Assembly: GCA_030180135.1 (NCBI GenBank) | Contig: CM058232.1 | Location: 96,460,630 to 96,524,629, forward strand | Source of the DNA: Orychophragmus violaceus | Taxonomy: Eukaryota; Streptophyta; Magnoliopsida; Brassicales; Brassicaceae | Direction: 5' to 3' | Length of the DNA: 64,000 nucleotides | Part shown: positions 1 through 12,070 of the stretch, piece by piece | Numbering within the stretch: position 1 is the first letter of the stretch | Layout: each line of letters starts with the position of its first letter | The notes under the pieces: generated by a model | The model's input: the letters and a program-made list of their open reading frames with translations, nothing else | The model's database searches: none | What the model was told of the DNA's origin: nothing | Position numbers and translations under genes: made by a program

Positions 1-1090
1 ACGCGACCCCGTACTCTCCGGACTACACCCTACAGACGTCACTCCATAGGTTCGCACCCGCCAGGCTAAGCTGACCAGGTTCTCAATTCCCGAGGATCCA
101 ATCGGGATGGAAGTACCAGCACGTAAATAAAACCTAGGCTTGCGGAATCTAACGCACCCTAGAGTCCTAGTGCAGAAATGTAAACAGGCAGACTCGCTGG
201 GACTCTAGCACAGATCACGCAATCAATATCAATAATAAATCCCCAACCATTCTGCAAGCCTCTACACTACCACCGCTCTGACTAGGTAAGATACCTAGTC
301 AGCACCACTAACTTACTCGGTCCCGTGACCGGAGTAAGTGTCCGCAATAACTGCTCGGCCCAACACCGAGCAGTCTAACAAGCCTGCACACAAGCTCACA
401 ACAATAACAATACAATCACGCAATCACAATCAATCACACAATCACACACAAGCAGGCTTATTAGGGTTTCTAAGTCTTTTAATCCATTTCACGCCAGCTA
501 CCTTGGGTTAACCGCTTGTTAACCCGTAGACGGTTCACCAATCACCCCACTTCTTATTTCTTAACCAAACCTAATCATCATTCATTAACTCCCCGATCCG
601 TCGGTTTAGAGTTAGTAAACTTACTAACTCCCCGACGTCTCATTATTAACTTAATTTGATTCATTACCCAATCCCGCTATTAAACCTAAACCCCAATCTT
701 GTTACAATATTCTATACGTTCGTTTAGGTTTAACCATATTTTAATGTCGTCTTAATTCCCGTATATAGATTCATTAATTATCGTTCTTATACCATATATA
801 TGCATATATAGTCCTAAACCACGGTCTATATGAATGCATCACCCAATCATTACTAACAACCTAGCGGCACACAATCAATTAACCTTTTAATTCTTTAAAC
901 CCTAACATGCTTATCCGATCTTAACCGGTTTAACATTAAACGCCCAATTAATTATTAAGTACTAATTAGGTTAAGTAACGGGTATGCAATCCTAGCACTA
1001 CGGTTTAGTAATTCTTGGTCTATATGTAACTAAGGGTTTGTGAGCCGACTCACAGTGAGATAGGTGCGGTAATGGCGGCTCTGACACGTC
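1..1090. other. Noncoding, hairpin-rich repeat-like DNA
   Basis: No convincing coding sequence on either strand. The stretch contains an unusual series of short perfect inverted repeats (listed separately) and then AT-rich sequence. It may be the end or LTR of an unidentified retroelement related to the Athila-like gene downstream, but neither LTR borders nor a primer site were recognised. Confidence 0.4.
159..459. repeat. Cluster of consecutive stem-loops
   Basis: Read directly: a 9-bp stem CTAGAGTCC (159-167) with GGACTCTAG (200-208); an 11-bp perfect stem CTGACTAGGTA (278-288) with a 3-nt loop and partner 292-302; a 12-bp stem with one bulge at 311-339; a 9-bp stem ACTGCTCGG (350-358) with 366-374; and an 8-bp stem AAGCCTGC (380-387) with 452-459 around a CA-rich loop. 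A further perfect 10-bp stem GAGTTAGTAA lies at 609-630. Function unknown. Confidence 0.8.
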
Positions 1091-1201
1091 ATGAATCCCG
1101 AGACCCCCGAACTGGAACCCGAACCTCCCGAATGCACGAACTCGAACCGAAGCTTCCCGAACGTCCTGACCGTTGACCGCATAATTCTAACCAATCTTCC
1201 G

Positions 1202-1864
1202 GACCATCTTCTCTCTCCTTCATGCCTCCTTCTATGTCTCTTCTTCATCCTCATGTCTCTCTACTTTCTCTCTCTTCTTTCTCTCTCCTCTTTCTCTCTC
1301 TTCTTTCTCTCTCTTCTTTCTCTCTCCTCCGGTCTTCCTTTTTCCTCTCTCCTTCTCCTCATCTCACGCTTCTCTCTCCTTCCTTCTTCTTCTCTCTCCT
1401 CTTCTTCATGCTTCTTCTCTCTCTCTCTCCTCTTCTTCACGCTTCTTCTCTCTCTCTCTCTCCTCTTCTTCACGCTCTTCTTCTCTCTTTCTCTCTTTCT
1501 CTTCCTCTCTCTTCTTCTTCTTCTTTTTCTTCTTCTCTCCCTCCTCTTCACGCTTCTTCTTCTTCCTCTTCTCCTCTCTCCTCTTCTCCTCCTTCACGCT
1601 TCTTCTTCTCCTCTCTTCTTCTTCTTCATGCTCTTCTTCTCTTCCTCCTTCTTCACGCCACTTCTCTCCTCCACTCTCTCCCCTTCTTCACGCTCTTCTT
1701 TCCTTCTTCCTTTTCTCTCTTTTTCTTCTTCTCCTCTCTCTCCTCTCACGCTTCTCCTCTTCTTCTCCACCTTCTTCTTCTTCTTCTTCTTCTTCTCCTT
1801 CTTCTTCTTCTTCTTCTCTCCCTTCTTCTTCTCACGCTCTTTGCTCCTTCTCTCTTTCTTTTTT
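1202..1864. repeat. Polypyrimidine/polypurine low-complexity tract
   Basis: About 660 bp consisting almost only of C and T on the plus strand (CTT, TCTC and CTTCTT runs, with occasional CACGC or CATGC interruptions). The long Ser/Leu/Phe or Glu/Arg/Lys open frames here are compositional artefacts, not genes. Confidence 0.85.
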
Positions 1865-1924
1865 GTTGTTGTTGTTATGAAAATGAAGATGGAGCCTCTT
1901 TTTATATACAACCCAAATTCATAG

Positions 1925-3500
<1,576 letters not shown>

Positions 3501-5211
3501 ATGGTAAGAAGACGGTCGCAAACTCAAGAGCAGCAGCAGAGCACACAGACTCATCGCTCGGGTAAAGAACCCGCTTTTAAGCATGATGAAGAGGAAGAGA
3601 CACTTGATTTCTCGACTAGCAGCGAAGAGGAAATACTGGAGCAGAAAACGAAGAAGGCGAAGGGAAAGAAACCTACACAGAAAAGGCAAAAGAAGAAAAG
3701 GGCAAAGAGCTACACTCTGGGGCAGGTGAGGAACAAGCTGGCATACTACGATTGGATAGAGACAAAGTTCGGGGATCCCGAAATCTGCAAGAAACTGTGG
3801 ATTTATGACGATGTGATGGTTATGCTGAGAGCCATGCGTCTGGAAAGCTTGATGGGAGAGGTTTATCCGGTATTTAAGATGGCATGCTACCAGTTTATGT
3901 GTACATTCCGTGTAGAGGAATACATGGACGGACCAACTGAGGAAGACGGGTATGGACACATAATGGGTTTTAAGCAGTTATCCCAGGTTCTTGGATTTAG
4001 GGATGAGTGGAATAACAAGTTGCCAGAGATTAAGCTCTTGCCCACTGTGATGTGGATTATTACTTCCTAGACTCCCTACCAGACAGGAGAGATGAAGAAC
4101 TCCGACATCGCACACTCAGCCATCCGCTATGTCGAAAAGTTGCTAGCATACACCTTGTTTGCAAGAAGGGAAAACAACAAGATGTTGGAAGAAGGGCTGA
4201 GGTTTATGGAAATAGGTCTCCAACCAGTAATGACAGAGATTGATTTCCGGAAGTTAACTACGGAAACTATGACGAGTTGGGAATGGTTGGATATTTCATG
4301 AGACAGTTGGGCGAGGCAAGGAAGAAGGCAACGTCAGTGGACAAGACACCGATATTCAGATTGGGGAACTGTTGACATCAATCTTCAACGCACTGAGAAT
4401 CCCACTCAACAACGGGAGATCTTCATCAAGGCTAGACGAGAGCCATCTCAACAGGACCTACATCCTCGCTAGGAGGATTGGGAACAGAATTGCCTACACT
4501 TTCAGGACCGGTTGCCAGCAAACGGTGAATGTACTTCTCCCGAACCCAGTCATTTTCTCATTGCAGAACAAGGACAACATAAAGTTCTCACTTGACCTGC
4601 GGTACTACCATAGCATGGCTACAGAGCCGCTTGAGTCGCTAGCTAAGAAGAAGAAGAAGAAGAAGAGGAGAGCTCGTGATATAACCTCACAGGGTACAGA
4701 AGCAGAAACTAGCACCGGAGTAGATCCTAGTACCGACCCGACCAGACCACCAAGCCCAATCTATGGGAGTGCTCGTTACTACCTCCATGCTCCCAAAGAG
4801 GTAGTTCAGGGAGCACAGTCGCAAAGGGCACAAAGCTATAACCGGAAGTTGGAGCGTTGGAACAAACTTCAAGACCGCACCATTGGGAAATTGGTGGCGG
4901 CTGGACAAAAGACAAAGGAGGTCTTGAAGAAGAAATACAAGGAGAAGACAAAGGCGTTCGGTCGGCAAGTTAAGTACTTGACTTATCTGGTGATGAGCAA
5001 GAAGGGTCCGGTAGAAGTGCCTCCTGGCTACCCGGAGAGTGAGGAAGAGGCAGATTCAGAGGATTTCCCGAGGCGACACTCCTATCATGGAGGAGAAGGT
5101 ACCAAATCATCAAACCGAGCACCAGGACGTGCCTCCCTTGTGTGGTGGGATGTGTCGCCGAGATCTGCGACGTCACTCGTCAAGGGAGGCGCATCCTGGT
5201 GCTCTGCTTGA
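3501..5211 (+). pseudogene. Athila-type retrotransposon ORF1 protein, broken
   Basis: The reading starts at ATG 3501 with a basic, Ser/Glu/Lys-rich N-terminus and continues through a conserved block (LGQVRNKLAYYDWIETKFG, then FKMACYQFMCTFRVEEYM) typical, as I recall, of the Arabidopsis retrotransposon ORF-1/ATHILA family (Pfam ATHILA). The frame is interrupted: a stop at 4068-4070, continuation in another frame at about 4092-4301, then a third open piece at about 4372-5211 with a Lys-rich stretch. Athila elements are Ty3/Gypsy-type elements of Brassicaceae pericentromeres. No LTR, primer site or pol was found around it, so this is a fragment. Its 3' part is duplicated head to head, forming a palindrome. 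Family assignment is fairly sure; the exact start is less sure. Confidence 0.75.
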
Positions 5212-5459
5212 TGAGCACCTTCTCCTCCATGATAGGAGTGTCTCCTCGGAAAATCCTCTGAATCTGCCTCTTCCTCACTATCCGGGTAGCCAAGAGGCAC
5301 TTCTACCGGACCCTTCTTGCCCGTCACCAGATAAATACTTAACTTGCCGACCAAGCGCCTTTGTCTTTTCCTTGTGCTTCCTCTTCAAGACCTACTTTGT
5401 CTTTCGTCTAGCCGCCACCAATTTCCCAATGGTGCGGTCTTGAAGTTTGTTCCAACGCT
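4853..5459. repeat. 0.6 kb palindrome of Athila ORF1 3' sequence
   Basis: The last ~285 bp of the Athila-like ORF1 are repeated in inverted orientation about an axis near 5156. Left arm about 4853-5135, right arm about 5177-5459, spacer about 40 bp. AGCGTTGG at 4853 pairs with CCAACGCT at 5452-5459. The arms differ at scattered positions and by a small indel. Transcription across it would give a long hairpin RNA. The right arm ends only 5 bp before the LTR of element A. Confidence 0.9.
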
Positions 5460-5464
5460 AAAAC

Positions 5465-6140
5465 TGAAGGAATTTCTAGCAGTTCCTAATCCAATTAGGC
5501 AGCCCTAGTCTGAATTCCAAGCCTAGGATCTAGGGTTCATAAACCGAATCAATGGGATCTCGAGATTACCTGGTGATTAGCAGCGGAAGGTTTGCAAGTA
5601 ATCGAGATCTAGAGCGCCTCAAATTATGCGCCTCTACTGGTATCCACACGCACACAAACTGAACAGAAGGGATGCTAGTGCTTTTAGAGATCAGATCTCT
5701 CGAGAGGTTTCTCTTACCTTTCTGGTGGCTGTGAATTAGGTTTTGAAGTGTGTTAAGGTCGACCATATATCTTATATATGTTGACTTATACCACGACCGA
5801 ATTAACCAACGATTAAACCGAATTTAATCTGGTCATTCGCGATCTGTGTCGACCGATACACTTACTGTGTCGATCGACACTGCCCCAGAAACTCGGTATT
5901 GAATGCATATCAAATATGCATTCACCAGATCATTACATTAATGATCAACCTCATCTTCTATGTCCAGTTTGCTTAGGTGTGTGACCCTGTAGGATCATAT
6001 AACACTGGCAATGAGTTCCAAACTCATTGATCACAAGTGGCTTCTAGCAAAGCATTATGACTGCCCAGTGTCATATGATTGTCTCATCTCGACAATACAA
6101 ACTTTGAGTAAGTACAATAGATTTCAGGACATTCCCAACA
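5465..6140 (-). repeat. Element A 3' LTR (676 bp)
   Basis: Plus-strand reading starts TGAAGGAATTTC and ends GGACATTCCCAACA, so the minus-strand LTR has the usual TG...CA ends. The purine-rich AAGTGGGAGAT next to position 6141 is the expected polypurine tract. The first 100 bp match 11580-11679 with one visible difference. Confidence 0.85.
5846..5880. repeat. Paired TCGATCG motif in element A LTR
   Basis: Two 14-mers, GTGTCGACCGATAC (5846-5859) and GTGTCGATCGACAC (5867-5880), start 21 bp apart. The second is a perfect palindrome. Confidence 0.95.
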
Positions 6141-6933
6141 ATCTCCCACTTGTACTGGAATCATCTATTCCTTTAATCCCTTAGTCTCTATATCTCGATC
6201 TGGCATAAGGCAAGATCCGTGTCATCCTTATTAAACCAAAATCATGTTCATCGAACTCCGATTTATACTGACAAGACAAACGACTGACAATCACCTCGTT
6301 TGAGTGTGGCCACACATTTCTCAGTATCAAATCTTCGATGGGCCCTGAGATATTTATCTCCTGTTATATAGGAGGGACAAATCCCAGCTTGTTCCATCCC
6401 TGTTTCTTCACACACTTCATGATACGCCCAATCAATGCCTTTATAATCACCAGTTACGGCCGACGTTTGACAAAGTTAAAGCGGACCAATTCATATGTAA
6501 GAAAACATGATGAACTCAGGTCTAAGGACTATACTCTATAGTCGTAATGAAAACTCTCATGACACTTATATAACTATCCTGTAGAGCTCTCATTTGCGGG
6601 TCATGTCCGATCCTGTGTTCTCCAACACATATCTATGTGATTTACTTTAATACTCTTATTAATGACTCCATGAAACTTAGTCATCAGTCACCTCACATAC
6701 TAGTCTCACGCGGTTGTTAATGTCCCACTTTAACAACCTCGACCAGGGACCAACATAATTTATGTCATTTATTATCTATAGGGTTTCATGATCAAGTCAC
6801 ATACTTGATGACCTATAAAATGTCATAAATTACTTTGGGACTATTATTTAATAACATAATTAAATAATACTGATGTCAGAATTCATTAACATAATCAAAT
6901 TATGTTTACACGAACATCATATCATAACTAAAA
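6141..6933 (-). other. Element A noncoding 3' region
   Basis: Between the RT relic and the 3' LTR. Open frames are short. No recognisable domain survives; it probably derives from the RNase H end and 3' UTR. Confidence 0.5.
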
Positions 6934-7725
6934 TCAACAACAACAACTCCCACTAAAATTAAGACCACATCTTAAGACATCTAATGCATGTAGCAGTTGT
7001 CTGAACCTCATTCGCTCTTGCTCAGCGTGTGTCGAAGGACACTGCGTCTTGCTAAGAGTAATGCCAAGCGTCATTGGCATGAAGCCCTTCTTGGAATCGT
7101 GCATATTGGACATGTGCAAGACCTTATCACCATAAGTATCTTGACACAATCCAATTAGCTTGTCCAATCTATCTCTATAGATTTTTATTCCAAGAATGTA
7201 TACGGTTTCTCCCATATTTTTCATCGAAAAACAACTTTCGAGTTAAGTCTTAACAGACTGAAACAATGGAACTTTATTTCCGAGAAGTAGTATGTTATCA
7301 ACATACAATACTAGAAATGCAACTGCGCTCCCACTAGTCCTCTTGTAAACACACGGTTCCTCTTCGTTCCTGACAAAGTCAAACCTTTTGACCGCTTTAT
7401 CAAAACGAAGATTCCAACTCCGAGATGATTGCTTCAATCCATAAATGGATTGATGAAGCTTGCATATCTTCCTAGCTTCATTAGGATCAATGAAAACTTC
7501 AGGTTGTGTCATGTACACATCTTTTTCCAGAATTCCATTAAGGAAAACTGTTTTCACATCCATCTGCCAGATTTCATAACCATTATGAGTGGCGGTTGCT
7601 AGGAGAATCCGAATGGACTTAAGCATGTTGACTGGGGAATAGGATTCTTCATAGTCAATACCGTGAATTTCCTTGAAACCTTTTGCCACCAACCTAGCTT
7701 TGTATATCTGAATATAACCATCCAT
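6934..7725 (-). pseudogene. Element A reverse transcriptase relic
   Basis: On the minus strand from 7725 the translation carries Copia RT hallmarks: YKARLVAKGF, then WQMDVKTVFLNG, then IYGLKQSSRSWNLRF, and YVDN where the catalytic YVDD is expected (second Asp replaced). The frame breaks near 7243 and continues in another frame at 7224-6934 with a degraded palm/RNase H connection (MKNMGETVYILGIKIYRDR). It acted, in the ancestor, to copy element RNA in virus-like particles. This copy cannot encode an active enzyme. Confidence 0.85.
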
Positions 7726-8018
7726 GTCAATTTTTCCTTTTGAAAATACATTTACTCACAATGGTTTCTACACCATCGGGTAAATTAACCCAAGTCATAC
7801 TTGGTTCTGTGACATGGATCCCATTTCGGATTCAGCGGCTTTCAGCCATTTTCGGAGTCAGGGCCCATTATTGCTTCTTCAAAATTCGCAGGCCCGTCAC
7901 ATTCAATGATCAATAGATCACGGTAATTGGTTACGAGAAATCCACATTTATCGGGTTCGTGACGGATCCTTTCGGATCTGCGAGCTTCAGTTTTGTGTAA
8001 AAATTGCGCACATATCTC

Positions 8019-8196
8019 ATATGCAGACTTTTACCACGACCTAATTAACCAAGATTTAAACCGTAGTTGATTAAGTCATAAACCAAAATCAATATTTTGG
8101 TTCGTGATCTGCGTCGATTGATACACCTTTGTGTCGATCGACACTTCCTTAGAAACTTGCCGTTTGAATATATATCGAATATACATTCACCAGATC
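8019..8196 (-). repeat. Internal LTR-like fragment with motif pair
   Basis: About 175 bp resembling part of the element A LTR (compare 5765-5935): CACGACC..AATTAACCAA..GATTAAACCG followed by the motif pair and then a run ending ATTCACCAGATC. The motif copies are GCGTCGATTGATAC (8111-8124) and GTGTCGATCGACAC (8131-8144), 20 bp apart. An LTR piece inside the pol region suggests rearrangement, nested insertion or gene conversion. Confidence 0.7.
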
Positions 8197-8533
8197 CTTG
8201 CAAACTTTAGGCATCACAGGTGCAGGTTCTACAACTCTTTGTAGATCCAACTGCTGCTCTTCCTCATCAGGTTGAGCAGTCTCCTTGGATTCTCTAATTT
8301 CTTCGAGTTGTACTTTACTCCCACTGTTCTTCTTGGAAAGAAAGTCTTTCTCAAGAAAACATAGTTCTGAGCAACTCTTTGTAGATCCAACATGCCTTGG
8401 TTTCGTTAGGACAACCAATGAAGTAGCACTTATCGGATTTGGGTGTGAGCTTATCAGAGATTAAACGTTTTATATAAGCCTCGCAACCCCAAATCTTCAT
8501 GAAGGATAAATCAGGAACATTTCCATTCCACAT
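8149..8533 (-). pseudogene. Element A integrase C-terminal relic
   Basis: Minus-strand translation near 8533-8351 contains LSFMKIWGCEAYIKRL and DKLTPKSDKCYFIGCP, the region that follows the integrase core in Copia elements (compare 'HLKVFGCIGY' and 'KLDDRSKTLVHLG' in intact element D). The sequence then changes frame and passes into the LTR-like fragment. Non-functional. Confidence 0.7.
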
Positions 8534-9000
8534 CTCATGTGGTATCTCTGTAACTGATTTTGATAGAACCCTATTTAATGTAAACGCAGACGTTTCTAGA
8601 GCGTATTCTTAGAAGGATAATGGAAGATCTAAGTGACTCATCATTGATCGAACCATATCTAATAAAGTCCGATTCAGTAGGAGTGAATTGTGAAACACTT
8701 TCACAATCTCTCAGATGATCACTAAATTCTTGACTCAAGTATTCACCTCCATGATCTCATCGTAGAGCTTTAATACTTTTGCCAAATTGATTATGTACTT
8801 CATTCTGGAACTCTTTGAACTTTTCAAAGATTCTGAATTATGTCTCATTAATAAAACATAACCTTACCTTCTGAAATCATCAGTAAAGGTATTGAAGTAC
8901 TGAAAGTTTTCTCTAGCACTTGTGCTCATCGGGCCATACACATCCGTATGTACAAAGCCCAATAAGTTACTGGCCCTTTCATTTTGTTCGTTCGCGACCT

Positions 9001-9056
9001 GTGTCGACCGACGCACCGTTTGTGTCGATCGACGCAACGTTTGTGTCGATCGACAC
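9001..9056. repeat. Triple TCGATCG motif in element A
   Basis: Three 14-mers at 9001-9014 (GTGTCGACCGACGC), 9022-9035 (GTGTCGATCGACGC) and 9043-9056 (GTGTCGATCGACAC), each start exactly 21 bp from the next. They lie in what was integrase coding sequence. The equivalent place in element C (about 39,930-39,990) lacks them. Confidence 0.95.
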
Positions 9057-9625
9057 TACCTTTTGTTGAAAGGGGCCTTTGTCGTTTTACCTAAATAAAC
9101 AAGGTTCACATTTCTCAGATGATTCATAATCAAATGAGTCCAAAAGTCCGCTCTCATTTATGTGGCCCAAACGACAATGCCAGAGAAAACTTTGATTCGT
9201 ATCATTTGACTCGAATCTCTTGGTACTAATGTTATAGTTAGGCATGTTTTGGTTTAGAACATAAAGTCCATTCTCTAATGGATTGCTACTTATAAATATA
9301 TCATTGTAATCAAATGAATAACACTTATTCTTAATTTGAAAACTGATATCCTTCCATATCCAAACAAGGAATAGAAATAATATTTCTGCTCATAGCAGAT
9401 ACATAGTAGCAGTTCTTAAGTTCTAAAACCATGCCATAAAGAAAACAAATGAAATACTCCTACGGCTAATGCAGCAACTCTTGCTCCATTTCCCACGCGT
9501 AGATCCACTTGTCCTTTTTCCATAGTCCTACTTTTGCTCAGGCCCTGCACATTTTCACAAAATATGAGTACCACAGCTGGTATCTAATACGCAATAAGTA
9601 GGACCATAAGAAGTAACATTTACTT

Positions 9626-10500
9626 CTATAACATAATACCTGAAGAAGAAGTCTCGTACGTCTTCTTCAGCTTCTCATAATCTTCCAAGAATTTATTGCA
9701 GTTTCTTTTCAAATGCCCATAACCATTACAATAACGGCACTTAACATCTTCAGAAGGACTGGTTTTAACCTTAGGAACATGGTTGGACTCGCTTGGATTC
9801 ACAATCGAGCTCGTCTTGCCATTACCTTTGTTCTTACCAAGTTTCTTAAACTTTTTACCCTTTTGTACCATAAGGACATTTGGGGTGTCCTTCTTGATGT
9901 TAGGTTCAGCAGTCTTGAGCATCCCATGCAACTCAGTCAAAGTCTTTGTCAAGTTGTTCATGTTATAGTTCATAACAAACTGATCATAGCTTGACGGCAA
10001 TGACTGTAAAATGATGTCAGTAGCCAACTCTTGGCTAATGGGACAATCCAGTTTCCCCAGGTTATATAACCCATCATCTTAATGACATGAGGACTCACTG
10101 GTTCGTCCTTTGGTAGCTTGCACTCAATCAGAGACTTAACCGTCTGGTATCTCTGAGTTCGCGCCTGTTCCTGAAACATACTTTTCAGGCCAGTGATCAT
10201 CTCTATTGGCGACTCCACGTACTCATATTGCTTCTGCAATTCCGAGTTCATGGTAGCCAACATGAGACAACTCACATCGACCATATCATTAGAATGCTTA
10301 TCCCAAGCATCCATATCTGACTGCCAGGCATTGGCTCGGTACTTCTTGGGGAGAACTTTCTCAAGGACATAGTCCTTTTTCTCCTGTTTGAGAACAATTC
10401 TCAAGTTCCGATACCATTCAAGAAAATTGGATCCATTTAACTTGTCCTTCTCAAGGACGGATCGCAGGGAGAAATTGTTATGATGGTTTGTGCTAGACAT
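9626..10500 (-). pseudogene. Element A gag relic
   Basis: ATG at 10500. The N-terminal part has the Copia gag block KLNGSNFLEWYRNLRIVL. A frameshift at about 10,000-10,030 separates it from the C-terminal part, which carries a CCHC zinc knuckle CRYCNGYGHLKRNC for RNA packaging. About 40-50% of residues match the gag of element C by eye. Protease and most of pol are not recoverable as continuous frames. Confidence 0.85.
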
Positions 10501-11090
10501 AGCTGAAAAACAAGGGAGGTTTAGTTATGATGTTCAAGAAATGATAAGTCTTAACTATTAAGAAAACTCGCATTATATTCAAACAATGTTTCCTCAAATG
10601 AATATAATGATCCAAGACCCATACTTCACTAAACTTGAGCGAGCCATTGGCTATCACCCAAATTTTAGCTATCTAGGTAAGCAACAACTTTGTTAGTTAT
10701 ATCCAATATAACTCTTGGTTGTGGATTGACATCTAATGTCCAATCCACCTGATGTCTCTAAGCCCAAAACGATTTTGATGGCCCAGTCAAGTAAACCAAT
10801 CTCTTAAGTCATGTAATTGTTGATGTCTTGCACTGCAAGTCCATCAACACGATTACCTCTTGTCTTACTCATGTAATTGTGGACACCTTGCACTGCAAAT
10901 CTATCGCACAATGAAACGAGTCTTGACAGTTGACAAGATCGAGAAGACATCAAGGATTGCTTGATATTTGGTTGAGGAACGGAACCATTTAAAACGTTCA
11001 GTTTATTAAGTTTTAATTCTTCTAATTAAAGTGGTTCATTTTGGTTTGGTTCTGTGATTTCAGGTTCAATAACCTAAACCATCGGACCTT

Positions 11091-11418
11091 GTGTCGACCG
11101 ACACTACTTTAGTGTCGATCGATGCAGGTTAACCAAAACCAATTTGCGATAACCGATCAATCCAATTGATCTGGTTTTATGATAACCGGTCAGTGTCGAT
11201 CGACACTACATTAGTGTCGGTCGATGCTAACCTTATCAAATTAATCGCTTTAAACCGTTTAGCAGTTTAACCAATTTTAACCAAGCTCGACATCCTGATC
11301 GCGAGGTCTGTGTCGACCGACACAACTCTTGTGTCGATCGTCACAGTTAGGTTAAACTTGTATCTTATTCGGGTTATCCTTATGTGTCGACCGACACCGG
11401 ATTGGTGTCGATCGACAC
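11091..11418. repeat. Four motif pairs in element A 5' leader
   Basis: Between the primer site and gag (the untranslated leader) lie four pairs starting at 11091/11112, 11193/11214, 11310/11331 and 11384/11405. Every pair has 21-bp spacing. Typical members are GTGTCGACCGACAC, GTGTCGATCGACAC and GTGTCGATCGATGC. Pair-to-pair distance varies (102, 117, 74 bp), so the pair, not a long tandem unit, is conserved. Confidence 0.95.
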
Positions 11419-11565
11419 AGTGCGATAAACCCTAATCGTTTTCAAGCAAAAACCTAAAACTAGATTACTTTGATGAAAACGAGTTTTAGCATGCTTGTAT
11501 CAACTATACAGAGATTCAGATTCAACTAATCTAATCAACATGCTATTGATTTAATAGAACCCTAA

Positions 11566-11578
11566 GGCTCTGATACCA
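11566..11578 (-). other. Primer-binding site (initiator Met tRNA), element A
   Basis: Minus strand TGGTATCAGAGCC, complementary to the 3' end of plant initiator-methionine tRNA, the standard Copia primer. It sits 1 nt inside the 5' LTR edge at 11580. Confidence 0.9.
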
Positions 11579-11579
11579 C

Positions 11580-11679
11580 TGAAGGAATTTCTAGCAGTTC
11601 CTAATCCAATTAGGCAGCCCTAGTCTGAATTCCAAGCCTAGGATCTAGGGTTCATAAATCGAATCAATGGGATCTCGAG
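11580..11679 (-). repeat. Element A 5' LTR, truncated to 100 bp
   Basis: Matches 5465-5564 with one visible change (AAACCG versus AAATCG). The remaining ~576 bp are missing and Copia relic E sequence follows, so a deletion or recombination removed the promoter part of the LTR. Confidence 0.85.
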
Positions 11680-12070
11680 ACATTGCCAAAGAGTCTTGAT
11701 TTTAATAAAATATGTAGAAAGCGAAATAGAACCTTGACGAAGAGTAAGTATCTCTTGCTTCATTTGATAAATCCTCGGAAGATTACTGACATGAAATTGT
11801 TTGAACAATTCGTTCCAGATCTCAACATCATTGTAGTAGAGGATGCTATCATAGATCTCTGAATTAACCGCATCAAGAAGTCAAGACTTGATCAAGATGT
11901 TGCTCGATTCCATACTTAAAACATCACATCGGATTTAAGAGGTCTAGGCAATGTTCCATCTATGAAGCTCCACTTGTTCTTAGATTCTAATGCAATTCGC
12001 ATAACAACTTTATAACTAATATAGTTCGATCCATCCAAAACAGTCGAAACTAATGATAATCCATGATGAT

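Larger units (their letters stand above)
5465..11679 (-). mobile_element. Copia LTR element A, degenerate, minus strand
   Basis: Ty1/Copia retrotransposon on the minus strand: 3' LTR at 5465-6140; broken RT, integrase and gag relics in Copia order when read on the minus strand; an initiator-Met-tRNA primer site at 11566-11578; and a 5' LTR cut to its first 100 bp at 11580-11679. It belongs with element C: the LTRs share both ends (TGAAGG at one, ACATTCCCAACA at the other) and the gags are similar. Unlike C it carries about 15 copies of the paired TCGATCG motif. No target-site duplication can be checked because the right LTR is truncated against relic E. Coding regions are full of stops, so it is non-autonomous or dead. 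Confidence 0.85.

Noticed and set aside
5039..5443. Plus- and minus-strand frames across 4970-5443 as new genes
   Set aside because: They are antisense readings of the Athila ORF1 inverted duplication.
11091..11418. CRISPR-like array from the spaced TCGATCG repeats
   Set aside because: Plant nuclear DNA, 14-bp repeats, irregular pair-to-pair distances and no cas genes.
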